Shown here in pieces: positions 53,131 through 64,000 of a stretch of DNA of 64,000 bases. The DNA comes from Rhodopseudomonas pseudopalustris (lineage in GTDB: Bacteria > Pseudomonadota > Alphaproteobacteria > Rhizobiales > Xanthobacteraceae): contig NZ_FODT01000009.1 of assembly GCF_900110435.1 (NCBI RefSeq), positions 124,001 to 188,000 on the forward strand, read 5' to 3'. The notes under the pieces were generated by a model, which was not told the origin of the DNA, did not search any database, and was given only the letters and a program-made list of their open reading frames with translations. Each line of letters starts with the position of its first letter. The stretch's first letter is position 1. Position numbers and translations under genes: made by a program.

Positions 53131-54204
53131 TCAGGCGGCGCCGAGCACGCCGTCCTCGCGCATCATCTCGACCAGCATGCCTTCGCGCAGGCCCCTGTCG
53201 GCGACCCGCAGCCGCGGCAGCGGGAACGCGGCGCGCACGGCGTCGAGGATCGCGCAGCCCGCCAGCACCAGATCGGCCCGTTCCGTGCCGATGCAATGGT
53301 TCTGGGCGCGGTCGTGATAGCTCATGCTGCGCAGCCGGTCGATCGTCATCGTCAGTTCGTCGTCGCTCATCCAGATCCCGTCGACGCGGCGGCGGTCGTA
53401 GCGGATCAGATCGAGATAAAGCCCCGCCAGCGTCGTCACCGTGCCGGAGGTGCCAAGCAGATGCAGGCCGCCGAGGTCGCCGCCGTGCTCGGCGGCAAAC
53501 GGCGCGACATGCGCCGTGACCTCGTCGATCATCGCCGCATAGGTCTGCGGCGTCACCACCTTGCCGCCGAACTGCTCGGCCAGGGTCACCACCCCGAGCG
53601 GGATCGACATCCACGCCTTGATCCGCGGCGCCAGGTCGGGCCGCGCCGGATCGCGCGCGAGCCGCACCAGCTCGCTGGAGCCGCCGCCGATATCGAACAG
53701 CACCGCGCCGCGGCCGGTCGGATCGACCAGCGGCGAGCAGCCGATCGCGGCGAGCCGGGCCTCGGTCTCACGGTCGATGATCTCCAGCCGAATGCCGGTG
53801 GCGTGGGCGACCTTGTCACAAAACTCGTCGGCATTGACGGCAGCCCGGCAGGCCTCGGTCGCAATCAGCCGCAGCCGCTTCGCCTTGCGCTGCCTGATCT
53901 TGTCCTGGCAGATCGCCAGGGCGGAGATCGCCCGCGCAATCGCGGCGTCGCTGATCCGTCCGGTGACGGACACGCCCTCGCCGAGCCGGATGATCCGCGA
54001 GAACGAGTCCACCACGCGAAAGCTGTCGCCCGCCGGCCGCGCGACCAGCAGCCGGCAGTTGTTGGTGCCGAGATCGAGCGCAGCATAGACGCCGCCGTGC
54101 GGCGCCATCGAACCGTGCTCATCCTCGGCGATCGCAACATGCGCGTGGTGCGGAGCTTCGCACGGCGCAAGGCCGCTCCGAAGCCGCGTCTCCTCATTCA
54201 TCAA
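53131..54204 (-). CDS. Ppx/GppA family exopolyphosphatase/phosphatase
   Basis: The protein has 357 residues. Motifs of the ASKHA fold are [20 protein letters not shown] near residue 40 and [15 protein letters not shown] near 170, then [20 protein letters not shown]. The C-terminal helical domain of long Ppx proteins is absent, as in the short alphaproteobacterial form. It hydrolyses polyphosphate or pppGpp; which one cannot be told from sequence. I did not assign a symbol for this reason. Confidence 0.9.
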   Translation of the reverse strand: MMNEETRLRSGLAPCEAPHHAHVAIAEDEHGSMAPHGGVYAALDLGTNNCRLLVARPAGDSFRVVDSFSRIIRLGEGVSVTGRISDAAIARAISALAICQDKIRQRKAKRLRLIATEACRAAVNADEFCDKVAHATGIRLEIIDRETEARLAAIGCSPLVDPTGRGAVLFDIGGGSSELVRLARDPARPDLAPRIKAWMSIPLGVVTLAEQFGGKVVTPQTYAAMIDEVTAHVAPFAAEHGGDLGGLHLLGTSGTVTTLAGLYLDLIRYDRRRVDGIWMSDDELTMTIDRLRSMSYHDRAQNHCIGTERADLVLAGCAILDAVRAAFPLPRLRVADRGLREGMLVEMMREDGVLGAA

Positions 54205-54534
54205 TTCGGTCTTTCGTGGCCCGTCCGGCCGACGTCGAAATCATGCTCACAGAAAGTTTAGCAGCGCACAGCCGTGGCGCAACCCATCCGCACGGCCCGC
54301 ATGCCGTATCGTGCGTTGTCGGACTGGCGCCACTCAATTATCTGGGGACGTCGCAGTCCTTCCAGCATAATCCCGAAAAGTGGACGCCGGTTTTCGGAAA
54401 AGATCATGCCCAAACAACAAGCTACAGCTGGATGACGATTTGGAGATCAGTCTTCTTGCTCGCGTAAACTCCGCGAAAACGGCCGCGCCACGGGGCTTTT
54501 CGCATCATCCTTTCCAGGCGCGGGACCGAACCTG
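54205..54534. other. 330-bp gap between divergent ppx and molybdoenzyme genes
   Basis: There is no gene. The gap contains the second copy of the dispersed repeat (54363-54445) and is visibly AT-richer than both neighbours between 54330 and 54480. It should hold the promoters of the two divergent genes. Confidence 0.5.
54363..54445. repeat. 83-bp dispersed repeat, copy 2
   Basis: The sequence runs from CAGCATAATCCCGAAAAGTG to GATGACGATTTGGAG. The inner palindrome pairs CCCGAAAA with TTTTCGG around the GTGGACGCCGG loop. It is closer to the family consensus than the copy at 52234. Confidence 0.7.
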
Positions 54535-56910
54535 ATGCAGGACCAGACCTCGAACGCGTCGCTCGACACCGCTATCGCACTGCAAAAATTCGGCGTCGGG
54601 CAGCCGGTCCGGCGCAAGGAAGACGACACGCTGGTTCGCGGCAAGGGACACTACACCGACGATTTCAACCTGCCCGGTCAGCTGTTTGCGGTGATGGTCC
54701 GCAGTCCGCACGCCCATGGCGTGCTTCGCGGAATCGACGCGGAGGCGGCGCGCGGCATGGCGGGCGTCCGCGGCGTGTTCACCGGCGCGGACCTCGCCAG
54801 CGCCAATTACGCCCCGTTCACCTGCGGCCTGCCGCTCAAGAATCGTGACGGCACGCCGCTGCATCAGACCAACCGCCACGCGCTGGCCACCGACAAGGTC
54901 CGCTTCGTCGGCGATCCGGTGGCGTGCGTGGTCGCCGACACTTTGGCGCAGGCGCGTGACGCTGCGGAGGCCGTCGAGCTCGACATCGAGCCGCTGCCCG
55001 CCGTCACCGAGGCCGACGAAGCGACCAAGCCCGGCGCGCCGCAGCTCTACGATCACATCGAAAACAACGTCGCGCTCGATTATCACTTCGGCGACGCCGA
55101 GGCCGTGAACGCCGCCTTCGCTTCGGCCGCGCATGTCACCAGGCTCGACATCGAGAACAGCCGCGTCGCGGTGGTGTCGATGGAGCCGCGCGCAGGCCTC
55201 GCCTGCTACGACAGGAACGACGGCCGCTACACCATTCAGGTGCCGACCCAGGGCGTCGCCGGCAACCGCAACGGCCTCGCCAAATTGCTCGGCGTGCCCA
55301 CCGACAAGGTCCGCCTGCTCACAGGCCATGTCGGCGGTTCGTTCGGGATGAAGAACATCAACTATCCCGAATATATCTGCATCCTGCACGCGGCGAAGGC
55401 GCTCGGACGTCCAGTGAAGTGGACCGACGAGCGCTCGACCGCGTTCCTGTCCGACAGCCACGGCCGCGGCCAGCAGATCCACGCCGAGCTTGCGCTCGAC
55501 GCCGCCGGCAAGTTCCTGGCGATCCGCATCTCCGGCACCGGCAATCTCGGCGCCTATATCACCGGCGTTGCGCCGCTGCCGCTGTCGCTCAACATCGGCA
55601 AGAATATCGGCAGCGTCTATCGCACGCCGCTGCTTTCGGTCGACATCAAATGCGTGCTCACCAACGTCACGCTGATGGGCGCGTATCGCGGCGCCGGGCG
55701 TCCCGAGGCCAATTACTATCTCGAACGGCTGATCGACCGCGCGGCCGATGAGATGAGCATAGACCGGCTGACATTGCGCAAGCGCAACTTCATCAAGCCC
55801 TCGCAAATGCCGTTCAAGGCCTGTTCGGGCGTCACCTATGATTGCGGCGACTTCGCCGGCGTGTTCGCGCACGCGCTGGAGCTGGCGGACTACGCCGGCT
55901 TTTCGAAGCGCAAGAAGGACAGCCGCAAGCGCGGCAGGCTGCGCGGCATCGCGGTCGGCTCCTATCTCGAAGTCACCGCGCCGCCGAACAGCGAACTCGG
56001 CAAGATCGTGTTCGAAGCCGACGGCCGCGTGAGGCTGATCACCGGCACGCTCGACTACGGCCAGGGCCACGCCACGCCGTTCGCGCAGGTGATGAGCGCC
56101 CAACTCGGCGTGCCGTTCGAGAGCGTCACGCTCGAACAGGGCGACAGCGATCTCGTCCACACCGGCAACGGCACCGGCGGCTCGCGCTCGATCACCGCGA
56201 GCGGCATGGCGATCGTCGAGGCCGCCGCGCAGGTCATCGCCAAGGGCAAGGCCGCGGCGTCACATCTGCTGGAAACCTCGGAAGCCGATATCGAATTTTC
56301 GGGCGGGCGATTCACCGTCGCCGGCACCGACCGCAGCATCGGCATCATCGAGCTGGCGCAGCGGCTGCGCGACAGCAAGATGCCCGACGGCGCGCCGTCG
56401 TCGCTCGACGTCGATCACACCGTCAAGGAAGTGCCGTCGACCTTCCCGAACGGCTGCCACGTCGCCGAGGTCGAGATCGATCCCGACACCGGCGTCACCC
56501 AGGTGGTGCGCTACGTCGCGGTCAATGATTTCGGCGTCGTGGTCAATCCGATGATCGTCGCGGGCCAGTTGCACGGCGGCGTGGCGCAGGGCATCGGCCA
56601 GGCGCTGATGGAGAAAGTGAGCTACGACGCCGACGGCCAGCCGATCACCGGCTCGCTGCAGGATTACGCCCTGCCGCGCGCCGAGGATATTCCGGCGATG
56701 ACGATCGGCGACCATCCGGTGCCGACCACCAACAATCCGCTCGGCACCAAGGGCTGCGGCGAAGCCGGCTGCGCGGGTAGCATGTCCACCGTGGTCAATG
56801 CCGCGCTCGACGCCCTGCGAGATTTCGGCGTGACCCATCTCGACATGCCGCTGACCTCCGAGAAGGTCTGGCGGGCGATCAAGGACGCCAAGGCGACGCA
56901 GGCGGCTTGA
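54535..56910 (+). CDS. Xanthine dehydrogenase family molybdopterin-binding large subunit
   Basis: The protein has 791 residues. It matches the large (Mo) subunit of the xanthine dehydrogenase/CO dehydrogenase family: VGQPVRRKEDDTLVRGKGHY at the start, GHVGGSFGMKN near residue 267, the active-site loop GAYRGAGRPEANYYLERLID near 382, and KGCGEAGCAGSM near 740 with the catalytic Glu. The loop lacks the Cys of the aerobic CO dehydrogenase form (AYRCSFR). The small FeS and FAD subunits are not adjacent, so its partners must be encoded elsewhere. The substrate is unknown; aldehydes, purines or nicotinate-like compounds are typical of the family. Confidence 0.9.
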   Translation: MQDQTSNASLDTAIALQKFGVGQPVRRKEDDTLVRGKGHYTDDFNLPGQLFAVMVRSPHAHGVLRGIDAEAARGMAGVRGVFTGADLASANYAPFTCGLPLKNRDGTPLHQTNRHALATDKVRFVGDPVACVVADTLAQARDAAEAVELDIEPLPAVTEADEATKPGAPQLYDHIENNVALDYHFGDAEAVNAAFASAAHVTRLDIENSRVAVVSMEPRAGLACYDRNDGRYTIQVPTQGVAGNRNGLAKLLGVPTDKVRLLTGHVGGSFGMKNINYPEYICILHAAKALGRPVKWTDERSTAFLSDSHGRGQQIHAELALDAAGKFLAIRISGTGNLGAYITGVAPLPLSLNIGKNIGSVYRTPLLSVDIKCVLTNVTLMGAYRGAGRPEANYYLERLIDRAADEMSIDRLTLRKRNFIKPSQMPFKACSGVTYDCGDFAGVFAHALELADYAGFSKRKKDSRKRGRLRGIAVGSYLEVTAPPNSELGKIVFEADGRVRLITGTLDYGQGHATPFAQVMSAQLGVPFESVTLEQGDSDLVHTGNGTGGSRSITASGMAIVEAAAQVIAKGKAAASHLLETSEADIEFSGGRFTVAGTDRSIGIIELAQRLRDSKMPDGAPSSLDVDHTVKEVPSTFPNGCHVAEVEIDPDTGVTQVVRYVAVNDFGVVVNPMIVAGQLHGGVAQGIGQALMEKVSYDADGQPITGSLQDYALPRAEDIPAMTIGDHPVPTTNNPLGTKGCGEAGCAGSMSTVVNAALDALRDFGVTHLDMPLTSEKVWRAIKDAKATQAA

Positions 56911-57074
56911 GCGTGCTCCCCTCTCCCATTGAGGGAGAGGGTGCCTGAGCGAAGCGAAGGCGGATGGAGGAGTCACCGCTCTTGGCGTAAGGCCCCTCCA
57001 CCTCCACAGCCGTCATCCGCGGGCTCGACCCGCAGATCCATCGCGCGCGTAGCGCGCCTGCATCATGCGAAGAA

Positions 57075-57107
57075 GATCGATCGCCGGGTCAAGCCCGGCG
57101 ATCGATC
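57075..57107. terminator. 14-bp hairpin between convergent genes
   Basis: GATCGATCGCCGGG pairs perfectly with CCCGGCGATCGATC around TCAAG. It lies between the ends of the molybdoenzyme (+) and ABC-binding-protein (-) genes and could end transcription from both sides. The wider gap 56911-57118 is a repeat-rich, non-coding stretch. Confidence 0.6.
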
Positions 57108-57118
57108 GCTGTGTGTCG

Positions 57119-58330
57119 TCAGTCCTTCTTCACGTGCGGGCAGCCGCCGTCCTTCATCGGACGGAACGCCTGGTCGCCGGGGACTTCGGCGAGCACCTTA
57201 TAGTAGTCCCACGGCGCCTTGGATTCTTCCGGCTTCTTCACCTCGAACAGGAACATCGAGTGCACCATGCGGCCGTCCTCGCGCAGGAAGCCGTTGTCGG
57301 TGAAGGCGTCGCGCACAGGCATTTCGCGCATCTTCGCCAGCACCGTCTTGGTGTCCTTGGTGCCGGCCGCCTTCACCGCCTTGAGATAATGCAGCGTGGC
57401 GCTGTAGGTCGCGGCCTGGTTCATCGTCGGCATTCGCTTCATCCGCTCGAAGTACTTGTTGCCGAAGGCGCGGGTGCGGTCGTTGAGGTCCCAGTAATAG
57501 GCTTCGGTGATGATCAGCCCGTTCGCCATCTTCAGCCCGAGGCTGTGGATGTCGGAGATGAACATCACGATGCCGGCGAGCTTCTGGCCGCCGGCGACAA
57601 TGCCGAACTCCGCCGCCTGCTTGATGGTGTTGATGGTGTCGCCGCCGCCATTGGCCATGCCGATGATCTTGGCCTTGGACGACTGCGCCTGCAGCAGGAA
57701 CGACGAGAAGTCGGCGTTGTTCAACGGATGCCGCGCATTGCCGACCACTTTGCCGCCGGCCGCCTTCACCACCTCGCCGGTGTCGCGTTCGATCGAATGG
57801 CCGAACAGATAGTCGGCGGTGATGAAGAACCAGCTATCGCCGCCATTCTTGACGATCGCCGAGCCCACGGTATGCGCATTCGAGTAGGTGTCGTAGGTCC
57901 AGTGCGCGGTGTAAGGCGAGCAGGACTTGCCGGTGATGTCCGACGACGCCGCGTCGGTGACGATCATGATCTTCTCGAACCGCTTCGACATCTCCATCGC
58001 GGCGAGCGCGGTGGCAGAGGTCGGCAGATCGACGATCATGTCGACGCCCTCGTTCTCGTACCATTTCCGCGCCAGCGACGCGGCGATGTCGGGCTTGTTC
58101 TGGACGTCGGCGCTGAGGAATTCGATCGGCTGACCGAACATCGTGCCGCCAATCTCCTCGATCGCCATCTTGGCGGCTTCGGCGTTGCCGGCGCCGCCGA
58201 TGTCGGAATACACCGACTGGAAGTCGCTGAGCAGGCCGATCTTCAGCGGCCCCTGTTGCGCGAAAGCGGACGCGCCGAACAGCAGCGGAGCGGCCAGCGT
58301 CAGCGCCGCCGCGTATTTCAAGAATCGCAT
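57119..58330 (-). CDS. ABC transporter substrate-binding protein (branched-chain amino acid-type)
   Basis: The protein has 403 residues. A signal peptide (MRFLKYAAALTLAAPLLFGA, SAFAQQ) precedes a type I periplasmic binding fold of the Leu/Ile/Val or urea class (LKIGLLSDFQSVYSDIGGAG, then FLSADVQNKPDIAASLARKW). The transporter's permease and ATPase genes are not adjacent, so it is an orphan binding protein of a kind common in Rhodopseudomonas and Bradyrhizobium. The ligand is unknown. Confidence 0.9.
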   Translation of the reverse strand: MRFLKYAAALTLAAPLLFGASAFAQQGPLKIGLLSDFQSVYSDIGGAGNAEAAKMAIEEIGGTMFGQPIEFLSADVQNKPDIAASLARKWYENEGVDMIVDLPTSATALAAMEMSKRFEKIMIVTDAASSDITGKSCSPYTAHWTYDTYSNAHTVGSAIVKNGGDSWFFITADYLFGHSIERDTGEVVKAAGGKVVGNARHPLNNADFSSFLLQAQSSKAKIIGMANGGGDTINTIKQAAEFGIVAGGQKLAGIVMFISDIHSLGLKMANGLIITEAYYWDLNDRTRAFGNKYFERMKRMPTMNQAATYSATLHYLKAVKAAGTKDTKTVLAKMREMPVRDAFTDNGFLREDGRMVHSMFLFEVKKPEESKAPWDYYKVLAEVPGDQAFRPMKDGGCPHVKKD

Positions 58331-58506
58331 TGTTTCCTCCGGATTGTTTTTGTTGGTTTCAGTCGGCCGTCTCGCTGGCCCAGCGCCCCTGGCTGTTGTG
58401 CAACTCCCCTTCTATCTTGTTCCTTCTCTTTCTATCTTGAAAAATCGAATCCGACAGATGCGACGTCGCGCCGCCCGTCCGTCCGCGTGGCGGAATAAGC
58501 GCGGTC

Positions 58507-59307
58507 TCAGGCGGCCGCCTGCTCGCGCGGCTGAATGATCGCGATATGGTGGCAGTGCGCAACCGGCGTCGTGCCGCCGGCAACGATCAGCGCGTCGAGC
58601 TCGACGAAGCGGTGGCCCTTCTTGTCGTAGTTCGCGGTGACCCTGGCGCGCGCCGCCAGCGTGTCGTCGCCGCTCGCGGCCGCGAGTAGCTGCATCCTGG
58701 ACCCGACATGGATCCACGGCCCGAGTACGACGTTGTCGACCAGCACCCGGTTCATGATGCGCTGCAGGGCGCCGGGATGCACCAGGTTGTTCTTTACGAA
58801 GATCGGATCGGCCTCGCGCACTTCGGCGAGATAGTTGCGCAGCGCCTCGCCGCCCCACACCACCGGCTTGGTGCCGAGCCATTGCCCGGCCGCGAACACC
58901 CCGGGACCGATCGGCGGCCGGGTCGCAACCGGCGCGGTCTCGGGATAATCGCGAAGATCGAACGCCGGCGCGCGCTCCGGCAGCGCGGCGGACCCGGTGG
59001 CGCACAGCGCGCCGCCGCTTTCGACCTCGATCGCCAGCGCGCCGCCCTGCTCGCTGCCGCCGACGATCGCGGTTTCGCCGTCATAGACCGGCTTGACGAA
59101 CCGCGCCTCGATCAGCCCGCGCTCGAGGAAATCCCGGCCCCAGCGCGCGATCGGCAGATGCACCATATAGGCCATCACCTCGACGCCGGGCACCAGCCCG
59201 CCGGAAAAGCCGAACCGCTGCGCCACGGTGTCGTCGTGCATCTTGTTTTCGGATTGTTTGGCGGTGTTGTAGGCGCTGACGCGATAAGGCTCGAGCCGTG
59301 CGGTCAT
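58507..59307 (-). CDS. MaoC-like hot-dog protein
   Basis: The protein has 266 residues. I see hot-dog acyl-dehydratase-like segments: MHDDTVAQRFGFSGGLVPGV near residue 23 recalls the MaoC pattern of Asp/His, and a second, similar half starts near residue 140. That gives a double hot-dog layout, as in some dehydratases and thioesterases. The exact catalytic residues are not certain. It lies beside an orphan ABC-binding protein, and a link to catabolism is only possible. Confidence 0.6.
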   Translation of the reverse strand: MTARLEPYRVSAYNTAKQSENKMHDDTVAQRFGFSGGLVPGVEVMAYMVHLPIARWGRDFLERGLIEARFVKPVYDGETAIVGGSEQGGALAIEVESGGALCATGSAALPERAPAFDLRDYPETAPVATRPPIGPGVFAAGQWLGTKPVVWGGEALRNYLAEVREADPIFVKNNLVHPGALQRIMNRVLVDNVVLGPWIHVGSRMQLLAAASGDDTLAARARVTANYDKKGHRFVELDALIVAGGTTPVAHCHHIAIIQPREQAAA

Positions 59308-59417
59308 GGTTTCTCCCGGTTTGTTCGATCTTGTTGGCGATCGTGCCCGGCGATGCTACGCCAGCGCCGCAGCGGGCGTAAAGCCGTTCGCCGCGCCCTG
59401 CCACCGACCGAGACCGC

Positions 59418-59912
59418 ATGACCGAACCCGCGCCCACCCGCATCTATGTCGACGCCGACGCCTGTCCGGTGAAGGACGAAATCTACAAGGTCGCGGAGCG
59501 CCACGGCCTGCCGGTCAGCGTGGTCGCCGGCGCCTTCATCCGCGTGCCGGCGCATCCCTTGATCGAGCGGATCGCCGCCGGTTCCGGGATGGACGCCGCC
59601 GACGACTGGATTGCGGAACGCGTCCAGCCGGGCGATATCGTCGTCACCGCCGACGTTCCGCTGGCGAGCCGCTGCGTCAAGGCGGGAGCCGAGGTGCTCG
59701 CGCCGAACGGCAAGCCGTTCTCCGAGGAGTCGATCGGCATGACGCTGGCGGTGCGCAATCTGATGACCGACCTGCGCTCGTCGGGCGAAGTGACCGGCGG
59801 CCCGCGGGCGTTCTCCCCGAGGGACCGCTCGACGTTTCTCGCCGCACTCGACACCACGATCCGCCGGATCGCCCGCCGCCGCGCGTCGCCGCCGGCGCAA
59901 CAACAGAATTGA
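59418..59912 (+). CDS. UPF0178 (YaiI/YqxD) family protein
   Basis: The protein has 164 residues. It begins [20 protein letters not shown] and has [16 protein letters not shown], the family signature of the YaiI/YqxD group, a PIN-like fold with conserved Asp residues. Function unproven. It starts 111 bp from the divergent MaoC-like gene and ends 10 bp before the ABC-F gene, so the two may be co-transcribed. Confidence 0.92.
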   Translation: MTEPAPTRIYVDADACPVKDEIYKVAERHGLPVSVVAGAFIRVPAHPLIERIAAGSGMDAADDWIAERVQPGDIVVTADVPLASRCVKAGAEVLAPNGKPFSEESIGMTLAVRNLMTDLRSSGEVTGGPRAFSPRDRSTFLAALDTTIRRIARRRASPPAQQQN

Positions 59913-59922
59913 TGGACGCCCG

Positions 59923-61746
<1,824 letters not shown>

Positions 61747-61768
61747 GCTGAACGCAAGGAGCCTGCCG

Positions 61769-62851
61769 ATGACCACGCCGCTCGCCGCCAGGATCGCCCG
61801 CGACATCGGCACGCCCGCGCTGGTGATCGACATGGACCGCGTCGAGCGCAATATCGCGCGGGTGCAGGCGCTCTGCGATGCGGCCGGCGTCGCCAACCGG
61901 CCGCATATCAAGACCCACAAATCCCCGCTGCTCGCCCAGATGCAGATCGCCGCCGGCGCCAAAGGCATCACCTGCCAGAAGATCAGCGAGGCCGAGGTGA
62001 TGGCCGACGCCGGCATCGACGATATCCTGATCAGCTACAATCTGATCGGCGAGGAGAAGATGGCGCGGCTCGGCGCGCTGCACGCGCGCGCCGAGATGGT
62101 CGTTGCCGCCGACAACGAGGTGGTGATCGCCGGCCTGCCGGCCGCGGCCGCGCGCGCCGGCCGCCCGCTCGGCGTCGTGGTCGAATGCGACACCGGCCGC
62201 GCCCGCGCCGGAGTCGAGACGCCCGCCGAAGCGATCGCGCTGGCGCGATCCATCGCCGCGTCCGAAGGGCTGATTTTCAAGGGCTTCATGCTGTATCCGA
62301 CCGAGACCGGCTGGCCGCAGGCGCAGCGCTTTTTCGACGAGGCGCTGGCCGGAATCCGCGCGCACGGCCTCGAAGCCGCGATGGTCTCGACCGGCGGCTC
62401 GCCGAACCTGAGAAATCTCGGCCAGCTCGCGGGGGCGACCGAGCATCGTCCCGGTACTTACATCTACAACGACAGGATGCAGGTTGCGGCCGGCGTCGCG
62501 AGCTGGGACGATTGCGCGTTGACGATCTACTCCACCGTGGTCAGCCGCGCCGCCCCTGAGCGCGGCATCCTCGACGCCGGCTCGAAAACGCTGACCTCGG
62601 ACCCAGGCGGCGGCCTCGACGGCTTCGGCCTGATCCTCGACCATCCAGAAGCCCGGATCGCGCGCTTCGCCGAGGAGCACGGCTTTCTCGATCTGTCGCG
62701 CAGCAACTCCCGCCCCGCCATCGGCGACGTCGTCCGCATCGTGCCGAACCACGTCTGCGTCGTCGTCAACATGGTCGACGAGGTGGTGATGGTCCGCGGC
62801 GACGAAATTTTGGGAACGCTGCCCGTCGCAGCGCGGGGCAGACTGAAGTAA
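61769..62851 (+). CDS. DSD1 family PLP-dependent enzyme (D-threonine aldolase/D-serine dehydratase-like)
   Basis: The protein has 360 residues from ATG 61769 (MTTPLAARIARDIGTPALVI). An alanine-racemase-like barrel has the PLP Lys in RPHIKTHKSPLLAQ near residue 48 and the C-terminal metal-binding region with His and Cys (VPNHVCVVVNMVDEVVMVRG). This is the D-threonine aldolase/D-serine dehydratase group. The exact substrate (D-Thr, D-Ser or D-3-hydroxyaspartate) cannot be told from sequence. I preferred 61769 to an upstream in-frame start inside the ABC-F gene. Confidence 0.9.
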   Translation: MTTPLAARIARDIGTPALVIDMDRVERNIARVQALCDAAGVANRPHIKTHKSPLLAQMQIAAGAKGITCQKISEAEVMADAGIDDILISYNLIGEEKMARLGALHARAEMVVAADNEVVIAGLPAAAARAGRPLGVVVECDTGRARAGVETPAEAIALARSIAASEGLIFKGFMLYPTETGWPQAQRFFDEALAGIRAHGLEAAMVSTGGSPNLRNLGQLAGATEHRPGTYIYNDRMQVAAGVASWDDCALTIYSTVVSRAAPERGILDAGSKTLTSDPGGGLDGFGLILDHPEARIARFAEEHGFLDLSRSNSRPAIGDVVRIVPNHVCVVVNMVDEVVMVRGDEILGTLPVAARGRLK

Positions 62852-62864
62852 CAGTCTTTCAGTC

Positions 62865-62908
62865 CGTCATTCCAGGGCGCTTGTGCAGGAAGCGAACCCG
62901 GAATGACG
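62865..62908. repeat. Dispersed inverted repeat, copy B
   Basis: CGTCATTCC (62865-62873) pairs with GGAATGACG (62900-62908), enclosing AGGGCGCTTGTGCAGGAAGC. It is a short relative of the element at 47684 and sits between convergent genes, where it may act as a terminator. Confidence 0.6.
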
Positions 62909-62913
62909 AACAC

Positions 62914-64000
62914 TTAGTCAGTAGATTTTCTCCCCAGACACGCCAGCGCGCCGCGGCCCGCTGCGGCCCCCGTCGCGAAACAGGCTGTCAGCAGATAGCC
63001 GCCGGTCGGCGCTTCCCAATCCAGCATCTCGCCCGCCGCGAACACGCCGGGCAATTTGCGCAGCATGGAGGTGTCGTCCAATTCGGCGAAGGCGACGCCG
63101 CCCGCCGTCGAGATCGCCCGCGCGATCGGCGCGACGCCGGTGAGACGCACCGGCACGGCGTTGATCAGCGCGGCGCATTCGGCCGGCGGCAGTGACGCCA
63201 ATGACAATCCCTGCCGGTGCGCGGCCTCCTGCAGCACCCCGATCCCGGCCGGCGGAAGCCCCGCCGCCTTGCGCAGAAACGTCGACAGCGACTGCTTGCC
63301 CTTCGGCTTCGCCAGTCGCAACGCCAGTTCGTCGGCTGAAAGATCCGGCCGCAGCGCGATCATCAGCGTCGCCTCGCCATCCGCGAGGATCGCATCGCGC
63401 AAGCCGGCCGACAGCGCGTAGACCGCGCCGCCTTCGAGGCCGGTCTTGGTGACAATCGCCTCACCGCGAATGACGCGCCCGCCGAATGACAGGGCGATGT
63501 TTTTCAGCGGCGTTCCTTGATACTTCTCGGCGAACAGCTCCGACCAATCGACCGTGAAGCCGCAATTTGCCGGCTTCAGCGGCGCGATCGCGATGCCTTT
63601 CGCCGCCAGCAGATCGACGAAGCCGCCATCGGAGCCGAGCTTCGGCCAGCTCGCGCCGCCGAGCGCCAGCACAGTCGCACGCGCTGCGATGGCGCGCGGC
63701 CCGTCGAACGTGTCGAACAGTAATCGGCCGTGATCGTCCCAGCCGGTCCAGCGATGCCGCAGCTTCAGTTGCACGCCCTGCGCATCCAGCCGCCGCAGCC
63801 AGGCGCGCAGCAGCGGCGAGGCCTTCATCGCCACCGGAAACACCCGGCCGCTGGAGCCGACGAAAGTCGGCTGACCGAGCTCCTCCGCCCAGGCGCGTAG
63901 CGCATCCGGCGGAAACGCTTCGATCGCCGGCCGCAGCCGCTGCTGCGCAGCGCCGTAGCGTGCGAGGACATCGGCCAGCGGTTCGCTGTGAGTGAGATTG
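62914..64000 (-). CDS. TIGR03862/PP_4765-type flavoprotein (HI0933-like), partial
   Basis: The 5' part lies beyond the right edge of the window. The visible 362 codons include NLTHSEPLADVLARYGAAQQ at the edge, RATVLALGGASWPKLGSDGG in the middle and STAGGVAFAELDDTSMLRKL with GVFAAGEMLDWEAPTGGYLL near the end. These are the family's FAD- and substrate-related motifs. It is an NAD(P)/FAD-dependent oxidoreductase of unknown substrate. The 3' end is convergent with the DSD1-type gene. Confidence 0.9.
   Translation of the reverse strand, partial: NLTHSEPLADVLARYGAAQQRLRPAIEAFPPDALRAWAEELGQPTFVGSSGRVFPVAMKASPLLRAWLRRLDAQGVQLKLRHRWTGWDDHGRLLFDTFDGPRAIAARATVLALGGASWPKLGSDGGFVDLLAAKGIAIAPLKPANCGFTVDWSELFAEKYQGTPLKNIALSFGGRVIRGEAIVTKTGLEGGAVYALSAGLRDAILADGEATLMIALRPDLSADELALRLAKPKGKQSLSTFLRKAAGLPPAGIGVLQEAAHRQGLSLASLPPAECAALINAVPVRLTGVAPIARAISTAGGVAFAELDDTSMLRKLPGVFAAGEMLDWEAPTGGYLLTACFATGAAAGRGALACLGRKSTD

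Overview
The window is GC-rich alphaproteobacterial DNA. The right third (about 42,086-64,000) is ordinary chromosome whose gene content (guaA, rsmB, MAPEG, guaB, rlmE-ppx, DHA2-type MFS, an ABC-F ATPase, a PP_4765-type flavoprotein) and dispersed palindromic repeats point to the Bradyrhizobium/Rhodopseudomonas group (Nitrobacteraceae). I think Rhodopseudomonas-like is most likely; that is an inference from gene families and repeats, not from a database search.

The left two thirds (1 to about 42,085) is most of an integrative and conjugative element (ICE) with a type IV (MPF-T, trb) transfer system. Its integrase lies beside the 3' end of guaA, a known island insertion site, so one element end is at about 42,090; the other end lies left of position 1. 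Layout: (i) 99-10,194, element backbone genes often carried by alphaproteobacterial ICEs (ParB-like protein, two small unknowns, a 1,444-residue methylase plus strawberry-notch helicase, a toprim protein, a DUF2493 protein); (ii) 10,202-12,932, an unknown minus-strand gene, small and membrane proteins and DUF736; (iii) 13,064-14,662, a regulatory block with an HTH protein, a lone DUF2285 protein resembling the antiactivator QseM, and a DUF6499-DUF2285 activator resembling FseA of ICEMlSym(R7A), split between two frames at a probable +1 programmed frameshift; (iv) 14,788-23,675, an excisionase-like gene (rdfS-like) followed by repA, parA, a small RHH-like protein, DUF2840, traF, DUF736, a lytic transglycosylase, the relaxase (rlxS), traG and a CopG protein, with a candidate replication origin inside the 3' end of repA and a candidate oriT just before the relaxase; (v) 23,848-29,210, cargo: an AAA+ ATPase/subtilisin-like protease pair with its own promoter, and a hipBA pair with three evenly spaced operators; (vi) 29,394-38,957, trbBCDEJKLFGI plus DUF2274; (vii) 38,875-41,791, a LysR regulator, an AlpA-type HTH protein and the tyrosine integrase.

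How the parts probably work together: the HTH and QseM-like proteins would hold the FseA-like activator down; when the activator is made by frameshifting it would switch on the rdfS-like operon, driving excision, RepA/ParA maintenance of the circle, DNA processing by the relaxase at oriT, and export through TraG and the Trb channel. The protease/ATPase pair and HipBA sit in the single break between the tra and trb blocks and look like defence or stability cargo. No quorum-sensing genes, tRNA, rRNA, CRISPR array or insertion sequence were seen in the window.
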